From Sthenelais limicola (Eukaryota; Annelida; Polychaeta; Phyllodocida; Sigalionidae): 64,000 bases of DNA. Both the position numbers and the translations under genes were made by a program. Positions 43,380-55,419 of the stretch are shown in pieces. How positions within the stretch are numbered: position 1 is the stretch's first letter; each line of letters starts with the position of its first letter. The DNA lies in the NCBI GenBank assembly GCA_942159475.1, contig OW804102.1, positions 30,076,873-30,140,872 of the forward strand, in the 5' to 3' direction. Below the pieces are notes generated by a model. It made no database searches. It was not told the origin of the DNA and was given only the letters and a program-made list of their open reading frames with translations.

Positions 43380-44521
43380 AATGCCATCCTTTTCGCCTTG
43401 TGGACACCGTGCCATTCCCGTTGCACCTACATAAAGGAATGCACTTATCGCCCAGAAATAGCCCATTTACCTTTGTGTATACAGTTCAAAGATATTACAG
43501 GGACAAAGAAGGGGTATAAAGTGCCTCCCTTTGTCGGAAACCCTGCCAAGCCACAACAGAAATGATGTCACATATGGATTCCATATTCTGAAAGTAGGAT
43601 CAGATTTCATAATATTTTCCCTTCATCCTGTGAAATGCAACAAGGACTGTGTTTGAAACTGGTATTGTTTACTTTATATCAATATTTATTGAAACAATAT
43701 ATCTGTCTTAGCGGGAAGTGAGGATGGAATGTCCAATGTATGAAATCAGTCACTTTATAAATAGACACGTGAACATCGCTGTCAGGATTTGAGGATGAGA
43801 GTTTGAATTTTGATAAATCTATACTTAGGTCAATTGTATTACAAGTCCTGACATAAACTCACCTTTTAATTTACAGACAAATTTGAAAGAAATGTCATGT
43901 CTTGCTAAATTGTTTTTGATTATAATTATCAAAACCAAACTAAAGTTTCAGACATTTAATTTTTAAAGCTCCTCGAAGAACCCATAATGCAATATAGCAC
44001 AAATGATAACTTATATCTCAAGTATTTGTATCCATAAGGTAATATACACATGTACTCTTATCTCTCGTTGTACAGCTAAAACAGAATACTAATCAATTAG
44101 TGCCCCATACTAATACCCCTATAAACCAGCAATACATGGTAGTATACTACCCGAGATGTTCATGGATGACCAGCAATAGGAGCCAAACTAAACAGCTTGG
44201 CGAAACATATAATACATAAGTTTATCTTAAATCACTACCTTGGAAATCAACGATTAAAACGATTAATAACCTCCATTACGGGCCAGACAGTGCACCAGCA
44301 GCCCCTCAATATCGGCCATTAATCATATAGTAGTATACTACTAGAAGGGTTAGTGGAAGACCAGGTAGAGGAGCTGAACGGTAAAATGCTGATACAATAT
44401 CAAACAACCAAAACAGGCTTTGACACATTAAGAGGATGCCTGACCTCAAACACTATATATATGGGGCCGGGTGCTATGCCATGTACAACTAGACATCAGC
44501 CAATATTATGATGTGGCCCAG
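43380..44521. other. Unannotated stretch with a diverged 190-bp direct repeat
   Basis: TAGTATACTAC, TGGA-GACCAG and AGGAGC recur at 44139-44195 and 44328-44385. TAGTAGTATACTACTA (44328-44343) is a 16-bp palindrome. No gene recognised. Confidence 0.45.
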
Positions 44522-44830
44522 TAAAATTAGTCTAAAGTCACAAAATTGATATTTTTCAAAGGTCCTTGTCACCAGGATCCCTCTGTCAGAATATCCTTAT
44601 TGTCGGAGTGCTTAGTACAATCTGTTGTATTTATAAATCAATATACCAACGGTCGAGATTGTGTATTAAATATATCCATGTGTAACTTAGGTCATCCTAA
44701 TTAATGAGTATATGTAACTACTTTACTAGAGAAGTTGTCCATCCAGAAATATTACCAACTCTTCTTTTCAAACATTACATAAAATATAAGTACCACTGGG
44801 TTATCTATGACAACGTATTGAAACTCCAGT
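44522..44830 (+). mobile_element. Family C MITE, diverged
   Basis: AGTCTAAAGTCACAAAATTG then ATATTTTTCAAA, GTATTAAATATATCCATG, TAGGTCATCCTAATTAATGA and ACTTTACTAGAGAAGTTGTC. Right terminus eroded. Confidence 0.72.
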
Positions 44831-45002
44831 CATGTATGTACACAGTTAAGTGTTTTGGCCCTTGCTAGGCGGGGATCGGTTGGAGGTTGGAGGCTATATA
44901 AATACTGCATGTAACTGTATAGTGGACCTTTGTGGTAACTACACTACTCCATCCTATATGTCTTGTCATCCTACAGACATGCATACTTCAGGGAACTCCA
45001 TA
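44831..45002. other. Unannotated stretch
   Basis: Nothing recognised. Confidence 0.4.
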
Positions 45003-45085
45003 TATATTTTAATAGGATTCTGCGGTGGGGAGTGAGAGGCTTTCCCTCAGTTTGGAGGGATTTTGTCGGCTATGAGCCACGATTG
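45003..45085 (-). mobile_element. Family G fragment
   Basis: GAGTGAGAGGCTTTCCCTCA, GTTTGGAGGGA and GGCTATGAGCC match the left half of family G on the minus strand. Confidence 0.5.
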
Positions 45086-45648
45086 ACCACTATTGTAATA
45101 ATAAGAGTAAATCGACCTGATGACAGGACCAGCTAGCATCTATAACACCCACGTTGTTTAGAAGGGAGAAAGTCTAAAAACTAATAACCTGGAAAGAGGA
45201 TAAATGCCCTATAGTGACATCAGGTCGTCAGCTAGCGGTAGCTTGCAATCATACTAGCTAGGCCTTACGACTATGGTGAGGGGCCACAAGGCTCCATATT
45301 AGTCCACAGTGGTAGTATCTTTACCAGAGTATAATTTGCATATCAACTAGTTGATATCTCATTGAGTATGTATTTACTGAGTATGTACTTTTATACCACT
45401 CACTTCCATTGCTTTCGGTTGGTCAGTCCCCGGAGTATAACAGCTTTACATACCTGCAAAGATAGAAAATAAATGTTAGCATCATGAAATTAATGATATA
45501 ATTGGTAAAACGTTTAGACTAGGAAGGTATAATAAGCAATGGATTACCTATGAATGTACGAAGTTGATTACAACAGGTGTAACAAACTTAAATGAATATT
45601 ACATCAATATATATGTTAAAACCTATCGACTCCTTGATATTGGAAAAT
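45086..45648. other. Unannotated stretch
   Basis: Nothing recognised. Confidence 0.4.
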
Positions 45649-45800
45649 GATAGAATAGAATAGAATAGAATAGAACAAGCATTTATTCATCAAGGGTTTA
45701 CAGATTTCTGACGAACAGGTCGACAGGCCTCTGGGTACTGTTTAGGATTTACACCCAGATCTTCCGGCCGTTCCCTTGACATTAATGGGATAAACTACCA
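45649..45800 (-). mobile_element. LINE 3' end with (GAATA)n tail
   Basis: Five GAATA units at 45651-45676. On the minus strand they follow a GATGAATAAATGC polyadenylation-like context and CCCAGAGGCCTGTCGACCTG, which recurs at 10880. The body upstream (higher coordinates) is not recognisable as coding. Confidence 0.65.
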
Positions 45801-46588
45801 CATAATACAGCTTAATAATTTTCAACAATACAAAGTATAAAACATATCAATAAATAGACAAGTCATCATTATAGAGCCTGTCTTACTTATTTTTCTCTTA
45901 TGTTATCCTATATTTCCCCTCTCCCTTAGATCCCTTCCCCATCCTCCTCTACCTAAAACTTGCTACTATCTATGATGTAACCTTTGTTCACATACTGTGT
46001 TATAGTGACCAACAAAACGATGTTACGCTTTATTAAGACAAATATCAATTATTATAAAAGTACAGGCAGTTGCTGAAAACCGTACAAAGCTAGGAGCCAC
46101 ACCATTATTATGATTGTAAGAGATCAGTCAATCTAAAAAGTAAATCATTCAATGTGCCGTTATAAAAGATACCATAGATAGAAAGGTACATTGTCCTTTT
46201 GAAATGTGACCCCAACCCTTCAGTGTCATTTTTCTTTTTAGTCCTATTTTTACAGTGTATGTTGGTGGACAAAATGGCTATTTCTTGTTATGACAAGCCC
46301 TTGACAGGCTTTGTTACAGCGCTGCTGATAGGTTGGACACCGGAGCCCTATATAGAAGCTTAGAGGGGATTGGCTGAGGGGACTTAACTACTGGGGTAAA
46401 GGATAAGTTGGTCAGTGGCAGGGTAGGATATACAGGGGAATGAGGCAGGGGGATTTAGTATGCAGTGAACCTTTCTGATAGGGTGAAGGGAGTGGGGAGG
46501 TAAGGCACTGGGGACGGGGAGGGTCAGGGGGCAGTGGATGGGGGTGGGTGGGACAGAGGATAGTGGTGAGGGAGTCGTGAGAGCAGAG
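45801..46588. other. Unannotated stretch
   Basis: Could include decayed LINE 3' UTR. G-rich from about 46500. Confidence 0.4.
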
Positions 46589-46644
46589 ATGGAGAACAAT
46601 GAGAAGGTGGAGAGAGAGCAAGGCGAGATATAGAGTAGGGAGAT

Positions 46645-46675
<31 letters not shown>

Positions 46676-47260
46676 CAAGAAGAAGGAGAGAGAACATAGA
46701 GAGTGTGGAGAGAGAGAGCAGCAGAGAGAAAAGAGAAGACAGAGTGTGAGGAGAGCAGAGAGAGAGATAGAGAACAGACAGAGTGTGGAGAGACAGGGCA
46801 AGGAGAGAGAGAAACAGGACAGTAATAATGTGGAGAGAGCAGAGAGAGAGATAGAGAGAACAGAGCTGTCAGAGTGTGGAGAAGGCAGAGAGAGATGGAC
46901 AACAGACAAGAGTGTGGAGAGAGCGAGTAGATAGAGAGAGAGATAGGGAGCAGAGAAAGTGGAAGTGACGATTAAGTCAAGGAAAAGGGCAGGGGCAAAA
47001 CAGAAAGACGGAGAGTGAGGAGAGACAGACAAGGGAGGCGGAAAAGGAAAGAAAAAGAAGAGACACGAGAGAGAGAAGGAAATTAACGAAGGGGAAGCTA
47101 AGATGAAATAAAGAGTAGAGCAAAGCATGAGAGAGATTTGAGTGGAGAAGAGAAAAAAAGGAAAAAAGAGAGTCGAGAGGGGAGATGTGAAGGAAGCAAA
47201 AACAATAAGACAGAGTGGAAAATTTACAACAGAGCAACACAAAAAGAGAGCAAAGAGAGA
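46589..47260. repeat. GAGA polypurine tract
   Basis: About 670 bp of GAGAGAGA with GAGTGTGGAGAGA words on the plus strand, the longest purine tract of the window. Ser/Leu-rich minus-strand frames up to 326 codons arise from it. Confidence 0.95.
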
Positions 47261-47747
47261 GTGAACAATGCCGAGATTCCACAAGATCCCTCTTACAATA
47301 CAAAACTTCTTACTATAAAGGCAACAGCTAGTTCCTTCAATCAACCATTTACGGTTTAGCCACATACAAACAAGCTTCATACAACCTTTCAAAGTTAAAA
47401 ATCATCTCACTGCTTCAGGACTTGGTGCGGTAATGAATAAATGAGGGAGAAAGAGGCGGAGATGGGGAGATTGCCACCAGCTGGAGTGGGGAAATGGGAA
47501 AAGGGATGAAATAAATACTGAGTTCTGTATCAGTTCTTCTAGAGGGGGTGCAGTGTGTGTGTGTGGGGGGGGGGGACCTTGGTTAACCACATTTCACTTA
47601 CCAAAGGTAAGAAATGTTGTATGTCGAACAATAAATTTCATATTGCAATGTATATAATATATCAAGGGATACGACGGGGGTGCAGCCAAATACATTCCTT
47701 ATTCCGTGCTGCCAGAATAAGTGATAAACACCACATGATCAATAGAC
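47261..47747. other. Unannotated stretch with GT/G run
   Basis: GTGTGTGTGTGGGGGGGGGG at about 47554-47576; otherwise nothing recognised. Confidence 0.45.
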
Positions 47748-48098
47748 AATAGGGGATTTGCTTGACCACCATCTTGAATCGTGATTCGCATGCAATTATG
47801 GGAGTGGTATATTAGTGTGAAAGCTATAGAAAACATGGTATTCCAGCATGGACGATTTAACAATGATCTCATATATAAACCCATGTGCTAAACATAATTC
47901 AATAAAACAAGATTTCACCTTTCCCATCATGCATTTGTTTTTCTATAGATCATTTACACAAGTTATGATATTGGTGATAATATTTGTGTAATTTTCAATA
48001 GAAACGTTGCTAAATATTTGTATGTCAGATTTTAACTGAATCAATCCCGGCATGCACTGCAGTAGACACGCGCAGTGAGACATGCACTATCCCCTATT
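47748..48098 (-). mobile_element. Family B MITE, complete
   Basis: AATAGGGGATTTGCTTGACC to GCACTATCCCCTATT, 351 bp, minus orientation, with ATCATGCATTTGTTTTTCTA and CCCGGCATGCACTGCAGTAG inside. Confidence 0.9.
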
Positions 48099-48673
48099 TG
48101 TGCCTTGATTGGAGTTTCATGAATGCGCATAATGGTTCGCATCATTCTTTTAAACAACTTTTTGCAATCTCGCCAACGTTAGCCAACATTAGGTTCTATT
48201 ATTTTAATGCAGAACAATCAAATTAATTTTTTGTCTGATTTTGCAAAGGTATTCCGGTGATTATTCAGTTATTTCTACAACTTTTGTATCTGCCCTCCGA
48301 TTCAAAGAGTCTCTCCCTCCCCCCCCCCCCCCCCCCACACACACACACAACCCACCGCCCCCACCCGCATCCCACCTTACTTTGAAAATCCTGAATTGAC
48401 TACTACTAAGAACCTCTTTTTTTCTTCCTCCTCAGAAATAGAAACATCTTTAATTCATGGAGATCTTTGCTTCTCCATCTTTTACCATTTAGATTCCAGG
48501 ATTTTAAGCATTTTACGTTTGTAGCTGACAGATTATGGATTCATCCCACGAAAGCTGCTGAGAGCTCTGATAATGGCTGGAAGTATTAAGGTAATAATAC
48601 ATTGAAGCTCCATTCTCTTCATTGTGAAAAATAACATGTGTTTTCTCGGAAGTCAGTCTGAGTCCTACTTGGC
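48099..48673. other. Unannotated stretch with poly-C/CA run
   Basis: C run plus (CA)n at 48318-48348. Nothing else recognised. Confidence 0.5.
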
Positions 48674-49195
48674 GATGTGTTATATTAAAATGAGTCAGAA
48701 GTCGCAAAATTGATATTTCGTTTTAATCACACGGTCTCTTTGTTTGAATGTTCTCAGATGTGGGGTATCTAGTGCTTTCAGGTGTAGTACATGTACCAAA
48801 TTTCAAAACAGTGTACTAAATATCCTTGCGTTGCTAAGGTCATCCTATTGGGTATATATAGCTAATTTACTAGTAATTGGCCACCCATGGATATTGCAAA
48901 CACTGTTGTGAAACAAGACAAAAATCAAACATAAAATATAGAAATACTTTTTACATTTCCTGAAATTGTTAACATTGTTAGAATCCACTTAATCTCATCT
49001 TTTTAAATATGATGATATCCGGAAATATTGCAAAACTTTTATTTAAATCATAAAGAAATTAAACATATGGGAACACTTTTTACATTACCAAACGTTAACA
49101 TAGTTCGAAACCACTTAATCTCATCATTCCATAAGATGATGGTATCTAAAAGTCAGTCTTTTTCGACTCATGACTCATTTTTCTGTGACACATCA
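48674..49195 (+). mobile_element. Family C MITE with internal duplication
   Basis: Left end GATGTGTTATATTAAAATGA then GTCAGAAGTCGCAAAATTG; right end CATGACTCATTTTTCTGTGA then CACATCA. The segment CCACTTAATCTCATC...GATGATATC occurs twice, near 48975 and 49112, so about 135 bp are duplicated in tandem. Confidence 0.82.
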
Positions 49196-49402
49196 ACAAT
49201 AAAACAAATACATGTCATCCACTACAAACATACCCACCGCTTACAAGTGCCCCTATCAGTAATGACATCTGATTGAGGGTGTTTATGTCTTATTTCATGT
49301 CCTCCACAATCACCCCTGGCAATCTCTACCAACCTGTTTAGCCCCACTAATGGTGTACTACACTAATGACAGGTTCATGTACAGACCTAGGTCAAATCTT
49401 TG
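49196..49402. other. Unannotated stretch
   Basis: Nothing recognised. Confidence 0.4.
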
Positions 49403-49624
49403 TTAAGGGCCTGCTCCACCAACCGGTTGTGTCCTTGCGATGTGTTTGCTTTTGTTAAAATCTCAAAGAAAGGCTAGAGAAATCGTACGATTAGGAGTGA
49501 CGGGACAGTCCACTGAATCCATTTTCGTGATTTTCGTGATCAGATTTTCCTTTAGTTTTTTTGTTAAAATATGAAGAAAAACAATCATGGTGTAAGTAGG
49601 AATCGGATTGGTGGATCACACCCT
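49403..49624. mobile_element. Family E-related foldback
   Basis: TTAAGGGCCTGCTCCACCAA and CCGGTTG at the left; AATCGGATTGGTGGATCACA and CCC at the right. A longer, more diverged relative of the element at 42298, starting at TTAA. Confidence 0.7.
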
Positions 49625-50190
49625 TTCACAAATCTCACATTGCTTCCTGAAATAATGAAATCCAGTGTTTTTGTAACATGAATAGTGGTAACCATAAGTG
49701 AGGATGTAAACAGTGTCGCCATTAATTTCCATCAAATTCTTACTATTTCTTCGCCATGAATATTGAGAAAAGTATAATAAATACAAAATTAGCCTCAGGG
49801 GATTTCAAACTTCCATTTTAGACATTGGCTTATGCTCACTTACTACAACTGCTATGCCCGTTTGTAAAATGGAACATCAGGACCGTCGTCAGGCAATTTT
49901 GGCTATTTATTACTTCATTCTTGGCAAGAAATATAGTTTGCGGCATGTGGTTTACTCATTATATTCATTCCCTTACTACATTAATAATTGTATTCTTCCG
50001 TTCGTTCTGGGGTAGTAAATGCATGTATACATGTATACATGTTTAATCTTGTGTACCACGAGGTCCATTATTTCGACAGTACATTTCGTAACTCTTTCTA
50101 TTTCATAACCTGATCGTTAAGGATCTATTGTAGGAATAAAGGTGTGTACACAGAATTATGTAAACTTGTTTTGGAATAATATCCTGATGA
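49625..50190. other. Unannotated stretch
   Basis: Possibly decayed LINE sequence upstream of the fragment at 50191. No motif survives. Confidence 0.35.
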
Positions 50191-50388
50191 TATGACTTAG
50201 TAGAAAATATCCCTAACGGTAAAACAAATATATACCCAAACACTGAACAAATTCGGAAATCATCAGTACAGAATAGAATAATACATTCCTGGAACATGCT
50301 GCCGACGCAGGCCCATAAAATCATAGACTCAAAGGTTTTCAAAAATCATGTTGAACTGATCTGGAATGATGACAACTTTATTGAATAA
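50191..50388 (+). pseudogene. CR1-like LINE ORF2, extreme C-terminus
   Basis: An open plus-strand frame to the stop at 50386-50388 encodes QIRKSSVQNRIIHSWNMLPT, then a run with FKNHVELIW. The NRIIxxWNxLP...FKNxxxxxW pattern is the conserved end of CR1-type LINE proteins. A stop at 50188 cuts the frame off. It faces opposite to the LINE at 5729-8460 and belongs to a different lineage. Confidence 0.7.
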
Positions 50389-50646
50389 CGTTAAAAAGAT
50401 TCTAATTCAGTGAACAATACATACTTATTATCAATAGTGTAAACGTGCCATTCTTTTATGAAGGTAAAATAGTAAATGAAGAATAAACAGTGAGCCACCT
50501 CCAGTCAATGACGAAGGTGGTTTTGTTCACTAGCTTTAAAAATACATTGTAAGACCAGGATGGGGACTTGAAAACCTCCTGCCAAACAAGGAGAATTGTC
50601 CCGTGATTTCCTAAATAAACGTGTATCAAATCAAATCAAATCAACG
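50389..50646 (+). mobile_element. CR1-like LINE 3' UTR and (AAATC)n tail
   Basis: Directly follows the C-terminal frame. GAAAACCTCCTGCCAAACAA, then CTAAATAAACGTGTATC and three to four AAATC units. The tail fixes the 3' end near 50646. Confidence 0.75.
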
Positions 50647-50672
50647 GTATGAACTTACACTATTTGACGGAT

Positions 50673-50863
50673 TGAGTAAATTCAGTAAATACAGATCGAG
50701 TAAATTCTGCTAAGTCTGCTGAGAATTAAGCTAGTTATATCTGAGTAGGTATGATATTTTTTTGATTCACAATATCTGTTTAGTCATGTTGAACCGTATT
50801 CTGAACCTATTTATTGTTATAAATGCCGGTTATTTGATTCATATTCTGGCGACTTCACCCATG
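50673..50863 (+). mobile_element. Family A MITE, degenerate
   Basis: ATCGAGTAAATTCTGCTAAG, ATATCTGAGTAGGTATGATA, CAATATCTGTTTAGTCATGT, TATTCTGAACCTATTTATTG and GGCGACTTCACCC. Outer left TIR missing. Confidence 0.7.
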
Positions 50864-51200
50864 TATGATATATGGAGAGAAAGAGGGATTCTACCCATAC
50901 ATGCCAATGCTATACCCAATTCCCACCAGTTTCTGTATATAAATCAGCTACAGGCGGATGGAACTATCACCCAATGAATACTCCACTTTGTCATTTTGGC
51001 ACTCTGGACTTCTAAATGCCATTTCATGAAATATATACCCATTAATTTGAATGTATTGCAAATGTTCCATTATTAATCGAATTGATTGAAAAGGACAAAT
51101 GAACTGAGCTAACAGAGTTATTTCGTTGTAAATGCACTTTTAAATTGGGAAATCTAATTGCAATGTTATCAATAATAATGAAATGGATTTGTCTAGAAAT
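50864..51200. other. Unannotated stretch
   Basis: Nothing recognised. Confidence 0.4.
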
Positions 51201-51860
51201 GTTAAGCTATGTGAATGGATGGATAGTTAGTAGGATGGGAAAGAGGAGGATAAACAAACCAAGAGCTAGATGGAAAGAATGATGGATATGTGAAACTAGA
51301 TGTGGATAGATTCAAGAAGGGATGGGTTAGGTACCAGTGGAGATGTGCGGATAAATGTGTGGAGGGATCGCTGAGAGGGTGGGTAAATAAAAAAAAGGAG
51401 GGATGGATCAGAATATATCTATGGATCGGTGGATGCATGGATACATAGGTGATGACTAGATAGATGACCAGACGGATGGACCCATAAAAAGTGCATGGAT
51501 GAATAGATGGATGGATGGATTCATGGATGTACGCTTAGGTGGATTCATAGGTGGATGGATTCATGGATGTATACATGTATAGGTGGATTCATAGATGGAT
51601 GGATTCATGGATGGATGTATAGGGAGATTCATAGATGGATGGATTCATGGATGTATGTATAGGGAAATTCATAAATGGATGGATTCATGGATCTATGTAT
51701 AGGGAGATTCATAGATGGATGGATTCATGGATGTATGTATAGGGAGATTCATAAATGGATGGATTCATGGATGTATGTATAGGGGGATTCATAGATGAAT
51801 GGATAGATGGATGAATACATACATAGCTGAAGGGGTACCTAGGTGGATGAATGATATATA
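51201..51860. repeat. GGAT-rich repeat region with a 40-bp tandem array
   Basis: GGAT/GATG simple sequence throughout. Units beginning GGATTCATGGAT start at 51518, 51558, 51601, 51641, 51681, 51721 and 51761: seven copies, 40-bp period with one 43-bp step. The unit also contains TATGTATAGGGAGATTCATA. Confidence 0.95.
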
Positions 51861-53137
51861 TAGAATGATGTGCAGTAGAGGGTGGTGCATGTCACTTCCC
51901 CATGACATGACTATATGATCACATGTAAAACAAAAGCTAGAGGTCGGGCTAGCGTCAGGCCAGAGTCAGTGCCTAATTGGCGGCCTATTGACCCGGGGTC
52001 ACCTGGCACCTGGCCAACAGTCGTGATGGAAGATAATAGAAATATGACCTGGATATCGGACACTTACTGATCTAGCCTTGGTCAACATCCAGATTCCTCC
52101 TGCCCTCCTACTCCCTTGTGCTCAGTGTTTCTGCTGCTGTCTCTTCTTCAAACCCACTCTCTAGCCTTTCTATCTGTCAGTTACCCCCTTTTCAGGATAT
52201 ATCACTCTTTCCCCTTCTTTCTCTATTTTTAGTTCTTTAAATTTGCAGACATAGATGTTACCTGACCTTTACCTTTTGTGTTCACCCCCTCCTCTTCCTA
52301 GCTCTCTGTGCCTCTCAATTGTCATATATCCCTATGTTCAATCTCCCCTTTCTCTGCCCCCCTCCCCACCGACCCCCAATTGTCCCCTTCTGTTTTTTCT
52401 CCATGTTATTGGGCTATGTATACAATCTATTGGCCTCTGAGGGTGGTTGGTGCTGTCTACTTAATTTCAGAAATTATATGATAAGAATTGATCTACCGGG
52501 AATGAGGACTTGAAAGTTCACCTGGTTATTTCCGGAGTGTTTTATATCCTACGTTTCAGGATTTAGTTTTTTTGCTGTTCTTGAAACTTGATTATTCAGG
52601 ACAATGTTATGATACAATAATACATCTTTTCCTGGGAGATTAATCAATACTTATACTAATAATACGATGATTCATGCATTATATATTAATTGGGTAACAA
52701 TTGGGTGAGCTAGTATCAACCCGTAATTGTAATCAACCCGTAATCATTATAATTCAAATGTTATAATTAAATATAAAATGATAATATACATGATTCCCGT
52801 CTGAATATGGGCCTGTCTTATAATTGTACACATTTGTTACATTTAGATTTTAAAAAGTAGGCAAGGGCGCACTGAATATTTATATTACTTTCCCTTACAT
52901 AAAGTCATCCCAACGCTTCTCCTTAATCTCTCTCTCACCAGGGATAAAGTGGTGCCACTAGACAACAAAGGCCACTTGTACATATTATTCTCTCTATGTT
53001 ATAGATGGTCATAAATGATGTTAATCGAGAGACCACTCTCTGACAAAACAAATACACTGGCCCATCACTCCATGCACGTTGTGTTTGGTCTGGGTGAGGG
53101 CTTACCATTTCTGGTATGACTCATCCATCCTGGGCCC
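51861..53137. other. Unannotated stretch, partly CT-rich
   Basis: CT-rich around 52100-52400; otherwise nothing recognised. Confidence 0.4.
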
Positions 53138-53225
53138 CTTGTATAAGCTAATGAAAGGACTGGGGATTCATTCACCTTTAGGAAGGGGGAAATTATGAAA
53201 TTCCCACCTGGTAGGAATAGCCTAT
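53138..53225. mobile_element. Possible family H-type terminus
   Basis: TGGGCCCCTTGTATAAGCTA then AGGAAGGGGGAAATT and GTAGGAAT recall the ends of family H (GGGCCTGTTGCA and AGGAATTCC-type interior). Short and diverged. Confidence 0.35.
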
Positions 53226-53235
53226 ATGGTTCAGG

Positions 53236-53460
53236 TCACCTAGAAATGTACGATTTGCAGCTCTACAATTTCAGTAAATTCGACTAAATCTGGTCGAAAG
53301 TTGATAAAATACTATGAATAATTAAGTATAGCTGGTAGTGTGTTGATTTAAAACAGTCTGTTTTGTTGAACTTTTTAAAACCTAATTCTTGTTTTAAATT
53401 TGAGTTATTTGAGAGGAACGGTTCAGGTGGATTGTACATATTCTGGTGGTTTCACCCATA
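53236..53460 (+). mobile_element. Family A MITE
   Basis: GAAATGTACGATTTGCAGCT, TTCAGTAAATTCGACTAAAT, AAACAGTCTGTTTTGTTGAA, GAGTTATTTGAGAGGAACGG and TTCTGGTGGTTTCACCC. Confidence 0.82.
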
Positions 53461-53519
53461 TAAACACACTGATGGCTATATAGGCATCTGTATTCCTACC
53501 CACCGAGGTAATGGGGGAA

Positions 53520-53778
53520 AGTGTCGGGAATCCCCCGCACATTAGACCAGGTTTGGTCAGATTCTGGGGTGTATTTTTGTCACAATAAAGGTCTAGAGGT
53601 CGGTGAATCTTTTTTTCTTAATAGCCCTCAGTCAAATCTGACCAAACCGTGTCTAAAAGCACTAATACCCGATCGCCCCTCGAATTGTCCACCAGGCAAC
53701 CGACCACTTAGACCATCCAAAACCTCGGGTATTAATGCTATAATATTCCTTTCCTTAGCTTGTACAACAGGCCCCTGG
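53520..53778. mobile_element. TIR-type element with two internal stem-loops
   Basis: Ends with TTGTACAACAGGCCCCTGGG, like family H. Inside, CAGGTTTGGTCAGATT (53547) pairs AATCTGACCAAACC (53635), and TAATACCCGA (53662) pairs TCGGGTATTA (53735). The 89-codon frame here is incidental. Confidence 0.5.
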
Positions 53779-54608
53779 GGAAGGGACTAAGTGTTGGGGG
53801 TTGGTGTAAGGTGTAGATGTTGGCAAGGTGCGCAGGAACACTATGATAATGTGACGTGTATATTGAGGTGCAATGAATTAATCTGTTTACAGGACAGTGT
53901 ACGTGCATTAGAGAAGATGTCAGAATATGACACGAGCTTCCACCTCGCTCATAGTATACTGTGATTATAGATGTGTTACAGAAATATCAGTCTGAGATTT
54001 CATCTTATTTGAACACATCAAGCTGATCAAGCAGATTCTAATGATGGTAAACATTTTGAGTGAGTGAGTGAGTGAGATCAACACATATAATATGGTTATA
54101 TCAAGGGTGGGAGAGGTGAGAGGGAGACAGTTTATCATCATACCCAGAAAATAGAGATAGAGAAGAAGGGAGAGAGAGACAGAAAAAAGAGACAGAAAGG
54201 CACTTTATGGTCGTACCCAGGACCATAAGCATTTTGACACCTAATTACTATTTCTATACTCTAACTTGATACTTTTATTTTCAAGTTTGCCATATTTTCG
54301 GCTGGACACATAGTATTCCAAGTTGAATATACTCTGTATGATGACCTTATAGGAACGTAAGATTATATATAATACACTGTCTGGAGATTGGATACATATC
54401 ATACGAATCAAAGCGCTAATAAGTGATAAACAGCAAACAATTCCGACGGGCCAACAAAATATGGCTATGAACAATAAAGTATACAGCAAAAGCAACCGGT
54501 CAAAACATCTTTATAAACACGGGTACAAAGTATGGTGGATCCAATGTCAAAGTACAATATTTCATTACATAATAAGAATGAGATCTTTCTGTGATACAGC
54601 CCCTTTAT
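53779..54608. other. Unannotated stretch with (GAGT)n
   Basis: GAGTGAGTGAGTGAGTGAGA at 54057-54077; short GAGA patches near 54150-54200. No gene recognised. Confidence 0.45.
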
Positions 54609-54950
54609 AATAGGGCGTTTGCATGTATCACTGCGCATGTCTGTTACAGTGCATGCTGGGTTGGATTCTGTTGAAATCTCACATACACATATTTGGCAAC
54701 ATTTTTATCAAATATTGCAAGAATGTTTTCACCAATATCAGAGCTTCTATAAATGATCTATGAAAACCAAATGCATGATGGGAAAGATGGCGGCTTGAAA
54801 CATGTATAACACATGGATATTGACATTAGAGCACCGATAAATATTCTATGCTGAACATGGAATGTTTTCTATATATTTTATACTGTACCAATAGTCCCAT
54901 AATTCCATGCGAATCTAGATTCAAAATGGCGGCTAAGCAAGTCCCCTATT
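54609..54950 (+). mobile_element. Family B MITE, complete
   Basis: AATAGGGCGTTTGCATG to AAGTCCCCTATT, 342 bp, with GTGCATGCTGGGTTGGATTC, CCAAATGCATGATGGGAAAG, ATGGCGG and TTCAAAATGGCGGCTAAGCA. Confidence 0.9.
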
Positions 54951-55419
54951 AGACGTAAATGAACAATGAGCATATAAGGGAAGCACCTCTAATGGACGCG
55001 AACTTATCCCTTTGTAAACGAGTGAATTCCTAAGGGCAATTCCATTAAGTATTAACCCAATCTAATAGAAATACCCGTAAAATTTAATGTGTATTACAGA
55101 CGTATTTATGTTATCACTAAATTAAATACATTTTTGAGGCAAGTACATTAGGAGTTGTTGTGCATAATGAAGTTATTCACAGAATAAAAACAGTCATCAC
55201 CATTAATACGAGGATGCATGAAAACAACTGGGTTATTCATTTGCCTTTTAGAAATCCATCCTCAATTATTACCAAAAAAAACCGTATCTTTCCAAATTCA
55301 CTCATATTATGATTTACACGACTGAGTTCTGCTGTTGATATAATATATAAAAAAAAAACTGAAAATAACTTTTTCCTTAAAATCTCTATAGACATAGCTA
55401 ACATATTGCTTTACCCTTT
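54951..55419. other. Unannotated stretch, possible family D trace
   Basis: AATTCACTCATATTATGATT and CTGAGTTCTGCTGTTGATAT near 55295-55345 may be a diverged family D interior. Confidence 0.35.

Noticed and set aside
46412..47392. 326-codon minus-strand frame
   Set aside because: Most of it is the complement of a GAGA tract; composition is Ser/Leu/Pro low complexity with no domain.
53521..53790. 89-codon plus-strand frame
   Set aside because: Lies inside a palindromic TIR element and is broken in its relatives.
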